Assembly: GCA_938091165.1 (NCBI GenBank)
Contig: CALKNK010000010.1
Span: 62,001 to 126,000, forward strand
From: an uncultured Ilumatobacter sp.
GTDB taxonomy: Bacteria > Actinomycetota > Acidimicrobiia > Acidimicrobiales > Ilumatobacteraceae
Reading direction: 5' to 3'
Length of the DNA stretch: 64,000 bases
Part shown: one piece after another, positions 49,767-61,026 of the stretch
Layout of the letters: each line of letters starts with the position of its first letter
Numbering within the stretch: the stretch's first letter is position 1
Program-made: the position numbers and the translations under genes
The notes under the pieces: generated by a model
Database searches by the model: none
What the model was told of the DNA's origin: nothing
The model's input: the letters and a program-made list of their open reading frames with translations, nothing else

Positions 49767-51140
49767 TCAGCCGCCGAACGTGGCGATCTCAGCCTCGGCG
49801 CAGATGTTCGCAGCGAAGTCTTCGATCGTGCGCTCACCGTTGATCACAGCGGTAACAGCAGCACCAACAACGTTGTCAAACTCGGGGCGGCTACCGGTCC
49901 AGAGGGGACCTTCGGCTGTCGGCGAGTCAGCAAGACCGTTGAGGAATGCTTGCGCGTTCTCCGGCGGCGTGAAGCCGAGGAAGGCCTCCGCTGCGGCGTC
50001 GCTCTGGCGGCTCGGGATGTTGGCCCCAAGTTCGCTGATCGATGCCTGAGTCTCGGCGGTGGTCAGGGACTGCACGAGGTCAAACGCCTCGGACGGGTTC
50101 TCGGTGTTTGCGTTGACGACGTATGCGCCCCAGAACAACCAGTTGCCCTGCGTGCCACCGGGACCGGTAGGCAGCTCGACGACGTCCCAGTTAAAGTTTG
50201 CGTCAGCGCGTGCACCGGGCGTGGCCCAGCGACCGTTCATGAACATGCCGACGGTGCCGGCCTTCCACGGAGCTTCGCCACTTTCGCCGTACGCAACTGC
50301 AAGGCCACCGTCGTAGACAGCCTTCATCTGGGTCAGACCGGCGATTGCCTCCGGCGAATCGACCGCACATTCAGTTCCGTCTTCGTTGAGGAAGCTACCA
50401 CCAGCTGCCTGAACGAAGTAACCAATGGGCCCCCACCAGGCGTCCATTGCAAAGCCCTTGTTTTCGCCACCGAGCGCGGTCACTGCGGTAGCCACTTCGG
50501 CGTAGGCGTCCCAGTCCCATTCGCCGGCTTCGGCAAGAGCACGCGGGTCGTCAGCGCCAGCTTCAGCGATGAGGTCGTTGTTGAGGTACATGGCGAAGGT
50601 CGACACGTCGCGGGGCAAACCCCACAGCTTGTCGCCCGGGGCGCCTGCCTCAGGGTCGAAGGTCAAGTGGTACATGGGCTCGGGGTAGAACTCGCTGGTG
50701 TCGAAGCCGTCTTCGGCTGCGAGTGGGGCCAAGTCGAGAATGAGCCCAGCGCTCTGGAACCGCGCAATGTCGGTACCCGGAATCCAGAAAACGTCTGGGG
50801 CGGTGCCGTTGGCGATCTCGGTGATGAGCTGATCTTGATAGTTGGCGCCATCGGTGGTGCCCGGCTCATAGGTCAGCGTGACTGCGTCGCCATTCGCAGC
50901 ATCGATGGTGTCGCTGATGGACCCATAGACCTCGGCCTCTGCATCGTTGTCCGGACGGGTACGCCAGCGAATCGTTACGTCTTCGCCGCTTTCAGCGGGC
51001 TCGTCGGCAGCGGGTGCCTCAGTCGCAGCGGGCGCCTCGGTGTTACTGGACTCTTCTGCGGTGTCGTCACTCCCACCGCATGCGGCGGCGATCAGTGATA
51101 AGGCAACCGTTGCGGTTGCGATCTTCCGTGTTCTTTGCAC
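49767..51140 (-). CDS. Sugar ABC transporter substrate-binding lipoprotein
   Basis: 457 residues. Lipoprotein signal with lipobox AAAC (Cys21), an Ala/Glu/Pro-rich linker (about 22-55), then a family 1 solute-binding fold: TIRWRTRPDNDAEAE, NGTAPDVFWIPGTDIARFQ, LWGLPRDVSTFAMYLNNDL and GTVGMFMNGRWATP. Ligand class (sugar or glycerol phosphate) is inferred from the UgpC-type ATPase. It starts the operon and is divergent from a TetR gene. Confidence 0.9.
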   Translation of the reverse strand: MQRTRKIATATVALSLIAAACGGSDDTAEESSNTEAPAATEAPAADEPAESGEDVTIRWRTRPDNDAEAEVYGSISDTIDAANGDAVTLTYEPGTTDGANYQDQLITEIANGTAPDVFWIPGTDIARFQSAGLILDLAPLAAEDGFDTSEFYPEPMYHLTFDPEAGAPGDKLWGLPRDVSTFAMYLNNDLIAEAGADDPRALAEAGEWDWDAYAEVATAVTALGGENKGFAMDAWWGPIGYFVQAAGGSFLNEDGTECAVDSPEAIAGLTQMKAVYDGGLAVAYGESGEAPWKAGTVGMFMNGRWATPGARADANFNWDVVELPTGPGGTQGNWLFWGAYVVNANTENPSEAFDLVQSLTTAETQASISELGANIPSRQSDAAAEAFLGFTPPENAQAFLNGLADSPTAEGPLWTGSRPEFDNVVGAAVTAVINGERTIEDFAANICAEAEIATFGG

Positions 51141-51438
51141 AGTGTGCTCCTTCAGTGATGATGGCGAATGTCGCCATCGTTTCTCCCCCTGCTCGCGATC
51201 GCGAACCGGCGCTTGTTCTGCTGTTCGTTGCGGCCATTAGTCCCGGTGCGGAACATCTTGCTGCGTTGTGAAAGTAAACCCCGGTGTCATTGGGCGAACC
51301 CTCAGACGAGGCGACGCGCCCTTTCCTTCGCGCCACCACCGTATTTAGCAAATTTATCCTTGCCGCTATTGCACGCAAAGTCCAATAATGTCTGAAAGTA
51401 TTCGCTTACTCGTCCTCCAGCCGACAGGATAGGAGCCC

Positions 51439-52098
51439 ATGGATCCCGAAGCAGCCGCCCCGGTAGTCGCTGCGACGTCAGGTTCCCGATTGCCACCCGA
51501 CGATCGTCGCCGCCATCTGCTTGATGTATCCCGAGCAATCGTTGAAGAGAACGGCGTTGGCGCGCTATCGATGGAGTCCGTCGCTGCCAGAGCGGGGGTG
51601 TCACGCGCTCTGGTTTACAAGTATTTTGGCAACCGGACTGGTCTGGTCGATATTCTGTGGTCCGAAGTCGCAGCGTTGTGGAACGTTGAGGCCATGCCAC
51701 CCCACGAGGAGCTTGTCGGATCGGGCTCACTACGTGAGCTGTTCGACAATCGGCTTGTCGAAAACACCCGCTGGTTCTTTGACCAGGTGGAACGCAGCGG
51801 CCTGCTCTTTCATAGGCTCCAATCTGAGCCGGCGTTGGAATCTTCGATTGCAGAGGTGCGCAAGCGCGTAGAGCAAGACAACATCGATTGGTGGGCTCGG
51901 CTTGTTGAGGCGATGGGGGTCAAAAAGGACCGGGCACTGGTCTTCTCAACGCTCGTAAATGCCCCAAGTCACTTGATGTGGAGTCTCATTGCTCGCGGCC
52001 AAGCACCACGGGAAACCATCGAAACAGTGTTCTTTCTAACGTGTCAGGCTGGCCTCGACAGACTTCTGGCATCCGAGGACGGGAACGCAGCGGGGTAA
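51439..52098 (+). CDS. TetR-family transcriptional regulator
   Basis: 219 residues. N-terminal HTH (about 20-65): RHLLDVSRAIVEENG, LSMESVAARAGVSRALVYKY and FGNRTGLVDILW; the C-terminal ligand domain is not similar to any known group by eye. GGATAGGAG precedes ATG 51439. The gene is divergent from the ABC transporter operon (298 bp), a likely target, and also precedes the aldo/keto reductase and PhyH genes. Confidence 0.9.
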   Translation: MDPEAAAPVVAATSGSRLPPDDRRRHLLDVSRAIVEENGVGALSMESVAARAGVSRALVYKYFGNRTGLVDILWSEVAALWNVEAMPPHEELVGSGSLRELFDNRLVENTRWFFDQVERSGLLFHRLQSEPALESSIAEVRKRVEQDNIDWWARLVEAMGVKKDRALVFSTLVNAPSHLMWSLIARGQAPRETIETVFFLTCQAGLDRLLASEDGNAAG

Positions 52099-52229
52099 TC
52101 AACGCACCAGAATCTTGGTACCGAAACCGGTCGGCTTTGCTGACATTCCCACTATTAGATATGTTGTCAATAACGTTGTTCGATGTCTTCGGACTGTCCA
52201 CGCAACGATGAGAGCACAAGGAGACCACC

Positions 52230-53198
52230 ATGCGATATCGAGCATTGGGCCGAACAGCTTTGCAGGTGAGCGAAGTGTGCCTCGGGACCATGAACTTCGG
52301 TCCAACAACGTCCGAACCCGATTCTTTCGCCATTCTGGATCGGGCGATTGAGCATGGTGTCAACTTCCTTGACACGGCAAATCAGTACGGTGGCACTACC
52401 GGGGCTGGTGCCACTGAGACAATCATCGGTAACTGGCTCGCGCAGGGCGGCGATCGCCGGGAGCAAGTTGTACTGGCGACGAAGTTGTATGAGCCTATGT
52501 CAGATCGGCCCAACGATCGCGGGCTGTCAGCTCGCAACATCCGTTTGGCATGCGATGCCAGTCTACGTCGACTGCAAACTGACCATATCGAGCTTTACCA
52601 AATGCATCATCTCGACCGTGCTGCACCGTGGGACGAAGTGTGGCAGGCCATGGAGACCCTCGTATCGCAGGGCAAGATCATCTACGTCGGTTCTAGTAAT
52701 TTCGCCGGCTGGACCGTCGCTCAGGCCAACGAGGCGGCGCGCTCCCGTCATTTTCTCGGGTTGGTGTCCGAACAGAGCCTGTACAACCTGACCGAACGCA
52801 CAGTTGAGCTCGAAGTCATCCCTGCTTGTCAGTCGTACGGGCTCGGCCTGTTGCCGTGGAGCCCGCTCGGTGGCGGCCTTCTCGCCGGCGTGTTGTCCAG
52901 TGGCGACACTCGACGCCGGGAGTCAGCCGAAATGAAGCGTCGAGTTGCTTCGCTCCGACCCCAACTCGAGCAATGGGAGGCACTGTGTACCGAGCTAGGC
53001 GAACAACCCAGCGATGTCGGCATCGCTTGGCTTTTACACCAGCCCGCGGTCACAGCGCCGATCGTCGGGCCGCGCACAATTGCGCAGTTAGATGGTGCTT
53101 TGCACGCCACCTCAATCGAACTTTCACGCAGCGTTCTTGATCGCATTGACGCGATCTTCCCAGGACCGGGGCCAGCGCCCGAGGCTTACGCGTGGTGA
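52230..53198 (+). CDS. Aldo/keto reductase
   Basis: 322 residues. MRYRALGRTALQVSEVCLGTMNFG start, GVNFLDTANQYGG (catalytic Asp and Tyr), VLATKLYEPMSD (Lys), DHIELYQMHHLDRAAPWDE (His) and the NADPH-binding end PIVGPRTIAQLDGAL. AAGGAGA precedes the ATG. It reduces aldehydes or ketones, possibly a sugar; it is followed after 24 bp by a PhyH dioxygenase and may act in one pathway with it and the divergent transporter. Confidence 0.9.
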   Translation: MRYRALGRTALQVSEVCLGTMNFGPTTSEPDSFAILDRAIEHGVNFLDTANQYGGTTGAGATETIIGNWLAQGGDRREQVVLATKLYEPMSDRPNDRGLSARNIRLACDASLRRLQTDHIELYQMHHLDRAAPWDEVWQAMETLVSQGKIIYVGSSNFAGWTVAQANEAARSRHFLGLVSEQSLYNLTERTVELEVIPACQSYGLGLLPWSPLGGGLLAGVLSSGDTRRRESAEMKRRVASLRPQLEQWEALCTELGEQPSDVGIAWLLHQPAVTAPIVGPRTIAQLDGALHATSIELSRSVLDRIDAIFPGPGPAPEAYAW

Positions 53199-53222
53199 CC
53201 CATCGTCTAGAAGGAGACACCA

Positions 53223-54221
53223 ATGTCGAACAGCAATGAAGGCAGTTCAGCCGAACGCCACGCCGAGCTCGGGTGGCACGGTAACGACCGCGACGCACCC
53301 GAGATCGTGCAGCAACGCGAGTATCTCGAAGCGAACAATGGACTTCGGAGTGTTGAGATTCTTGACCCATCTGAAGTGGAGCGTGCTGTCAAGATTTTCC
53401 GACGCGACGGCTTTGTCCTCGTCGGTGACGCTCTCAACGTCGACCAGACGGAGTTTCTCCGCAACGGGGTGGTCGAGGTTGTCGATGACATCGTTGCACA
53501 CGACATCGACCGCGACGGTAACCGTGGATCGCATCGTTACTCATTCGGCGGCTCCAGCGTGACGCGCAGCATGCTGCATCGCCCCGAGTGGCAGATGCTC
53601 GTCGATCTTCCAACGGTTACACCAATCGTCACCGCGATCTTTGAGTCGTCCGATTATTTACTCCGCTCGGCGAGCGGCGACTTCTGTCTCCCCGGCGCTG
53701 TCGAGTACCAGCCGTTGCACTCCGACATTCGAGACTTCGTGCCAGATGGGAACACGCCGTTCAGCGCATTCCACGATCCACGCGGTTTCCTGACTCTGCG
53801 GGACCTTCCATGCCCGTACGTGTGCGTGAACTTCTTGCCGTTTGATCAAACGGCGCTGAACGGGCCCACCCGACAGATCCCAGGCTCCCAAAACTCTCGT
53901 GCACCGATTCCCACGCTAGAAGAAGAACCAGAGTGGATGCGTCTCAGTACGGCGTGCCCGGCGCCGGCCGGCGCTGTGCAGATACGTGACGTGCGAGCCT
54001 GGCACGGAGGCACCCCCAACCTGTCTGACGAGCTGCGGGCTATTCCCAACCTTGAGTTCTACGCGCCGTGGTTCCGGGAACCGATGATCCCAGGTATCAC
54101 GTACGCCGACCACAAGAAACTGTCCGAACACGCGCAACATTTAACGCGTCTGAGTGTTATGGATTCCTCGGAACAACTCCCCGGCGGGTACGTGGTCAAA
54201 CCTCTGCCCAATAAGTCGTAG
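53223..54221 (+). CDS. Phytanoyl-CoA dioxygenase family protein
   Basis: 332 residues. Fe(II)/2-oxoglutarate dioxygenase with the double-stranded beta-helix: metal ligands in PLHSDIRDF (HxD) and AWHGGTPNLSDELRAIPNLE (distal His plus the Arg that binds 2-oxoglutarate). GSQNSRAP precedes the second part. AAGGAG lies before the ATG. PhyH proteins hydroxylate lipids, aminoacids or small secondary metabolites; no substrate can be assigned. It follows the aldo/keto reductase in one operon. Confidence 0.85.
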   Translation: MSNSNEGSSAERHAELGWHGNDRDAPEIVQQREYLEANNGLRSVEILDPSEVERAVKIFRRDGFVLVGDALNVDQTEFLRNGVVEVVDDIVAHDIDRDGNRGSHRYSFGGSSVTRSMLHRPEWQMLVDLPTVTPIVTAIFESSDYLLRSASGDFCLPGAVEYQPLHSDIRDFVPDGNTPFSAFHDPRGFLTLRDLPCPYVCVNFLPFDQTALNGPTRQIPGSQNSRAPIPTLEEEPEWMRLSTACPAPAGAVQIRDVRAWHGGTPNLSDELRAIPNLEFYAPWFREPMIPGITYADHKKLSEHAQHLTRLSVMDSSEQLPGGYVVKPLPNKS

Positions 54222-54254
54222 AGCGTCTTACACCATCCCCGCTCACGCAGTAGG

Positions 54255-55061
54255 TCATCGCTCGCCAAGGTGGCGGTGCTTGTACGCCCGGGCTCGGCGG
54301 AATCGCGCAACGACGACGTAGCCGATGAAGATCGTCATGAAGCTCACCCACGCAACGAGTGCTGCGAGCGCCAAGATCGAAAGCGGCCGTGCCCATCGCT
54401 GACCCTCGCCTGGCTGTTGTGTCGACTGAGCGAGGATCAGGGCCGTAGAGCCATCGTCGGGCAACTCCCAGGCAAGGATGCCGTTTGCGTCGGGTTCCGC
54501 ATTGGTTCGCTCGCTGTCGATCGCACCAGGCAAGAGCGCTTGGAGCCTGACGTTGAGCGATTCAGCTGGGGTGGCACCACTCTCAGCGATCTCATCGGCG
54601 AACGGCTGGCCCCCGACTGAAGCTACGAGGTCTGCATCAGCGAAGTCGTCAAAGCCGTTGAGAACGAATCGACCGCTGAGTTGGTTCGTGGTGACGTCGC
54701 CGTTGGTCCCACGACCAAGTTCCATCTGTGTGAAAGGTGGGCCGAGGCTCTGCAATAGATTGGTTGCTTCGCCTTGCGAGCGGAACGGATGCGTCATTTG
54801 AAGGAACAGCCCGCCGCTGTCGTCATCGGGCATACGAGGCCCGTCGACCGACCAGCCAGCCTCGATGACGTCGTCAAGGACGAGGTCGTCGATGAGCGTC
54901 GGAAGTTGATCTAGGACATCTTGATCTGCGAGCACGGTGACGGCGATCTGTCCTGTTCCATCAGGGTCGACAACGACATCAACGGTAATGTCGAGCTGGC
55001 ATGCAGCGAGCGCTAAGGCGCATGCGAGAAGCGCGATGAGCCGCGTGATCACTCGGTTCAT
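54255..55061 (-). CDS. LppM-like lipoprotein
   Basis: 268 residues: lipoprotein signal with LAAC (Cys21), a beta-rich domain starting QLDITVDVVVDPDGTGQIAVTV, and a C-terminal membrane helix (about 225-247) with a basic cytosolic tail (RFRRARAYKHRHLGER). This is the DUF3153/LppM arrangement, known in mycobacteria to affect envelope lipids and host interaction. Here its role is unknown. It converges on the PhyH gene. Confidence 0.8.
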   Translation of the reverse strand: MNRVITRLIALLACALALAACQLDITVDVVVDPDGTGQIAVTVLADQDVLDQLPTLIDDLVLDDVIEAGWSVDGPRMPDDDSGGLFLQMTHPFRSQGEATNLLQSLGPPFTQMELGRGTNGDVTTNQLSGRFVLNGFDDFADADLVASVGGQPFADEIAESGATPAESLNVRLQALLPGAIDSERTNAEPDANGILAWELPDDGSTALILAQSTQQPGEGQRWARPLSILALAALVAWVSFMTIFIGYVVVARFRRARAYKHRHLGER

Positions 55062-55169
55062 GATCCCGCTATTATGACGAAGCTGGCGGTCGATGCCGCG
55101 GCGCGGGCCGTGGATTGCCTTCGAGGCCGAGCGCTTGACCTGATCGCAACAGTCGAGTAGATCAGCCGA

Positions 55170-57785
<2,616 letters not shown>

Positions 57786-57798
57786 CTGCTGCCCTTTC

Positions 57799-57821
57799 GC
57801 TCAGGGGCCCCTAACGAGCGC
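57799..57821. promoter_or_regulatory. Inverted repeat in the clpC 5' region
   Basis: CGCTC-AGGGG-CCCCT-AAC-GAGCG forms a nested palindrome with a 3-nt bulge, starting 13 nt before the clpC ATG. It could be an operator or an mRNA hairpin near the ribosome site. A ClgR-type box, known for clp genes in actinobacteria, was looked for and not clearly found. Confidence 0.3.
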
Positions 57822-57988
57822 CGCATAGGGATGCGAGACAACGTTTGGAAACCTTTGTGACGAGCCTACCGGCGACCCGTCACGGTGCCCGGTCGCGTGC
57901 GGTGACAGGTTTTTCTCAAGTTCCGGGAATACGCGAGACGAAAAGCTCCAGTTGTTGACACCGGCGTTAAGAGCGCCATGATCATGTC

Positions 57989-58459
57989 ATGCGTCCTGGT
58001 CTAATTGTTCTTGGAGTACTCGCGGCCGCAATCATCATTGCCGCGGTCATGGTCCGTCGGCTGAAGCATGACGCCGATACGTGGCACGCCGATCCGCTCA
58101 CAGCGCCCACGCCTTCGACACCGAACTCGTATCGAGTTGTACCAGCCGAGTCCGCTGTCGATGCGGATGGAGTGGCTCCAGTTTTCGATAAATCGGCTCA
58201 GGATCTTGCGGCTGCGTTTGACCGGGTTGCCCGCAAAGGCGGCAGGGTCGACGTGGTGAGCGGCTCACCGGAAGATGGTTCAGTCACATACGTCCAGTCG
58301 TCTGCGCTGTTCGGCTTTCCTGACTACATTTCGGTCAAGTTCATCGAGATTGATTCCGACACCAGCACCCTGGCAGTGTTCTCACGATCGCGGCTCGGCA
58401 AGAACGACCTCGGTGTCAACAAGAAGCGGGTCACTGCCTGGCTCAAACAGCTCCTCTAA
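57989..58459 (+). CDS. DUF1499 family protein, membrane anchored
   Basis: 156 residues: one N-terminal helix (about 4-24), then the DUF1499 domain with TPNSYRVVPAE, VTYVQSSALFGFPDYISVKF and VFSRSRLGKNDLGVNKKRV. The family is widespread but has no settled function. It is divergent from clpC. Confidence 0.85.
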   Translation: MRPGLIVLGVLAAAIIIAAVMVRRLKHDADTWHADPLTAPTPSTPNSYRVVPAESAVDADGVAPVFDKSAQDLAAAFDRVARKGGRVDVVSGSPEDGSVTYVQSSALFGFPDYISVKFIEIDSDTSTLAVFSRSRLGKNDLGVNKKRVTAWLKQLL

Positions 58460-58584
58460 ACTCGCCTGTCTTATTATGATGGAGGCACAGATCCGCCACG
58501 TTGGGGTTGTGCAGTCTGCTAGAGAGCTCCGCACGTGTTCGGCACAAATCGCTGTCTCCTTGCGCGCTCGGTAACCTTCACGCC

Positions 58585-59583
58585 GTGTCAGAGTCGCAAA
58601 ACATCTCGTCGCCTCTGCTTGCGCTGCCGGCAATAGATGCAGACCGCAGACGCATCGAAACAGCGATGCAGGAATCCGTGCGAACCCCGGACGCATATCT
58701 CAACGAAATCGCCTCGCATTTGATTGTGGCAGGCGGAAAGCGTTTGCGGCCGGTGCTCGCTGTCGCCGCGGCCCAGATCAACGGGGTGGTAGCCGCCGAC
58801 GATGTGGTGCGAGGCGGCGTCTCATGCGAGCTCGTCCATCTCGGGTCGCTCTATCACGATGATGTAATGGATGAAGCCGACACACGTCGTGGCGTCGAAA
58901 CGGTCAATGCCAAGTGGGGCAACCTGCAGGCCATTCTCGCCGGTGACTTTTTGCTCTCTCGTGCCTCAGAAATCGCAGCGTCCCTTGGCACCGAAGTAGC
59001 TGGCCTGCTGGCGCGCACCATCGGATGGTTGTGCGAAGGCCAAATCGCAGAGTTGCGCCATACATATGACGTCTGCCGTCCAGAGTCGTCGTACTTCACG
59101 TCGATCCACGGTAAAACTGCCTCGCTTTACGGCACTGCTGCCCGCATCGGCGGCATCGTTGCCGGTCACGATCGGGTGACTATTGACGCGCTCACCGATT
59201 TCGGAAACGCTTACGGCATGGTCTTTCAGATTGTCGACGACATCCTTGATGTCACGGCAACTGATGAACAACTGGGCAAACCCGCTGGTCATGACATGGT
59301 TGAGGGCGTCTACACATTGCCCGTTCTGCGTACCTTGGCTGCGAGCAGCAACGCAGCAAGAGAGCTTGCTGACCTGCTCGGCTCGCCACTCGATACTGCT
59401 CAGCAGCAAAGAGCCCTGTCAATCGTCCGCTCAAACGACGGGGTGGCGTCGGCGGTGGCCACTGCTCGAGAATACGTGCAGCGGGCAGAAGACGCTGTCG
59501 CCGGATTTGCTGATACTCCGGCCACCGAGGCGTTGCGCACGGCTTCTCGGGTCCTTCTTGACTCCGCCATTGTCCCTGCATGA
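58585..59583 (+). CDS. Long-chain polyprenyl diphosphate synthase
   Basis: 332 residues, all-alpha trans-prenyltransferase. First Asp-rich motif HDDVMDEADTRRG, second QIVDDILDVTATDEQLGKP, and GGKRLRPVLAVAAAQ at the start. A small residue precedes the first motif, so the product is long (C35-C50 range), probably the menaquinone side chain; the chain length is inferred. GTG 58585 gives the domain start; the frame is open further upstream. Confidence 0.9.
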   Translation: MSESQNISSPLLALPAIDADRRRIETAMQESVRTPDAYLNEIASHLIVAGGKRLRPVLAVAAAQINGVVAADDVVRGGVSCELVHLGSLYHDDVMDEADTRRGVETVNAKWGNLQAILAGDFLLSRASEIAASLGTEVAGLLARTIGWLCEGQIAELRHTYDVCRPESSYFTSIHGKTASLYGTAARIGGIVAGHDRVTIDALTDFGNAYGMVFQIVDDILDVTATDEQLGKPAGHDMVEGVYTLPVLRTLAASSNAARELADLLGSPLDTAQQQRALSIVRSNDGVASAVATAREYVQRAEDAVAGFADTPATEALRTASRVLLDSAIVPA

Positions 59584-59676
59584 ACCAACCGTTCAGCGTT
59601 CTGATTTGATGGTGTTCTTCCACGGTCTTCGTGGGAATATTCCCTTGAGCGCTCCCCGATCAGGCAGGCTGAGATC

Positions 59677-61026
59677 ATGCATGTAGTCATCGTCGGTGCC
59701 GGCGAAGTCGGTTGGTACCTCGCGCAGAAGGTCCGCGAGCGGGGCCACGACGTGGTCGTCGTCGAACAGAACGAGGCGATTGCCTCGGCAATCGGCGCCG
59801 AACTTGACGTGCAGGTTGTGGTCGGCAGCGCCACGTTGCCGTCAACATTACAGGCAGCGCGAATCGATCGCGCTGACCTCCTCGCTGCTGTCACGCAGAA
59901 CGATGAGGTCAACTTGATTGCCTCGCTGCTGGCGAAAGAGGCGGGCGTGTCGCAGACCGTAGTCCGCATCCAGACCGAAGAACTTCGCGGCGAATCCGGG
60001 TCACTGCTGCGCGCAACCATGCGTGCCGACGTCGTCATGGACCCTGATGCCGACACTGCCGATGAAATCATGGAACTCGCCGATGCAGCTGGTGCTGATG
60101 AGGTGTATCAGATGTCGGGTGGCGACCTCCTCGTCCTCGGCTGCAAGATCGGTGAAGGCTCCGCTCTTGCCGGGAGCACCCTGGCCGAGATCGGTGCGAG
60201 CTTTGAACCCGACTGGAGCTTTCTGTTCGGGGCGTTGACCCACGGCGACGACGAGACGGTAATCCCGCGCGGCAATCAGCGACTTGAGGTAGGTGACCAC
60301 GTGCGTGTGCTCACCAGTCGCAAAGATAAAAACAAAATCCTCGAATTGCTCGGGGCGTCTCACCGTCGCGCCAAGCGAGTGATGGTGCTCGGTGGCGGGG
60401 CCGTTGGTTCACGTGTGGCCGAGCGGCTGCAGATAGAGGGCGCTGATGTCGTGCTGGTTGAGCGCGACTTTGATCGCGCTCGCCTGCTCTCGGAGCGGCT
60501 GCCGCAAATCACCGTGGTACGTGGCGACATCGAGGACATCGACTTGCTGAGCGAGGAGAGGATTACCGACAAAGATCTTGTCATCGCTGCGACGGGCGAT
60601 GATGCCGCCAACGTGCTGGCATGCAAGTTCGCAGCAACGGGTCGTGACACCTTCACAATGGTGGTCATCCATCGCCTAAGCTTGCATCCGCTCGTCAAAC
60701 AGCTTCGCATCAACGCTTCACTCACCCCACGGATTGCGTCAACCAACGCCGTGCTTAAGCATCTGACTGGAACGGAATCAGTTGGGACATTTCTCGAGAG
60801 CAACATTGAGGTTGACGAGATCGAGATCGAGGTTGGCTCCGTGGCGGATGGTGCTGTGGTTTCCAAGCTGCACCTTCCGCACTCGATTGTGTTGGGTGCA
60901 GTGATTCGACCGGGTGAGCCCGGTCGAATCATTCGCGGGTACACAGTGCTTAAGGCAGGCGACAATGTGGTGGTGTTCGCTCGTCCAGAGTCGTTACCTG
61001 GCCTTCGCAAGGTGTTCACCGCGTGA
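59677..61026 (+). CDS. trkA: Trk potassium uptake regulatory subunit TrkA
   Basis: 449 residues made of two RCK units: HVVIVGAGEVGWYLAQKVRE with an NAD-binding GxGxxG and a first TrkA_C domain (about 140-220), then RVMVLGGGAVGSRVAERLQ and a second TrkA_C domain (about 365-449). It gates the TrkH channel according to NAD(H)/ATP. The stop overlaps the trkH start (GTGA). Confidence 0.94.
   Translation: MHVVIVGAGEVGWYLAQKVRERGHDVVVVEQNEAIASAIGAELDVQVVVGSATLPSTLQAARIDRADLLAAVTQNDEVNLIASLLAKEAGVSQTVVRIQTEELRGESGSLLRATMRADVVMDPDADTADEIMELADAAGADEVYQMSGGDLLVLGCKIGEGSALAGSTLAEIGASFEPDWSFLFGALTHGDDETVIPRGNQRLEVGDHVRVLTSRKDKNKILELLGASHRRAKRVMVLGGGAVGSRVAERLQIEGADVVLVERDFDRARLLSERLPQITVVRGDIEDIDLLSEERITDKDLVIAATGDDAANVLACKFAATGRDTFTMVVIHRLSLHPLVKQLRINASLTPRIASTNAVLKHLTGTESVGTFLESNIEVDEIEIEVGSVADGAVVSKLHLPHSIVLGAVIRPGEPGRIIRGYTVLKAGDNVVVFARPESLPGLRKVFTA

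Noticed and set aside
49431..51098. A 555-codon rightward open frame
   Set aside because: It is antisense to the binding protein and permease genes, which have clear motifs. High GC leaves long frames open on the opposite strand. The same applies to long antisense frames over mshA (33659-34624), clpC (55977-57164), the ccdA/tlpA pair (12376-13086) and trkA (60360-61340).
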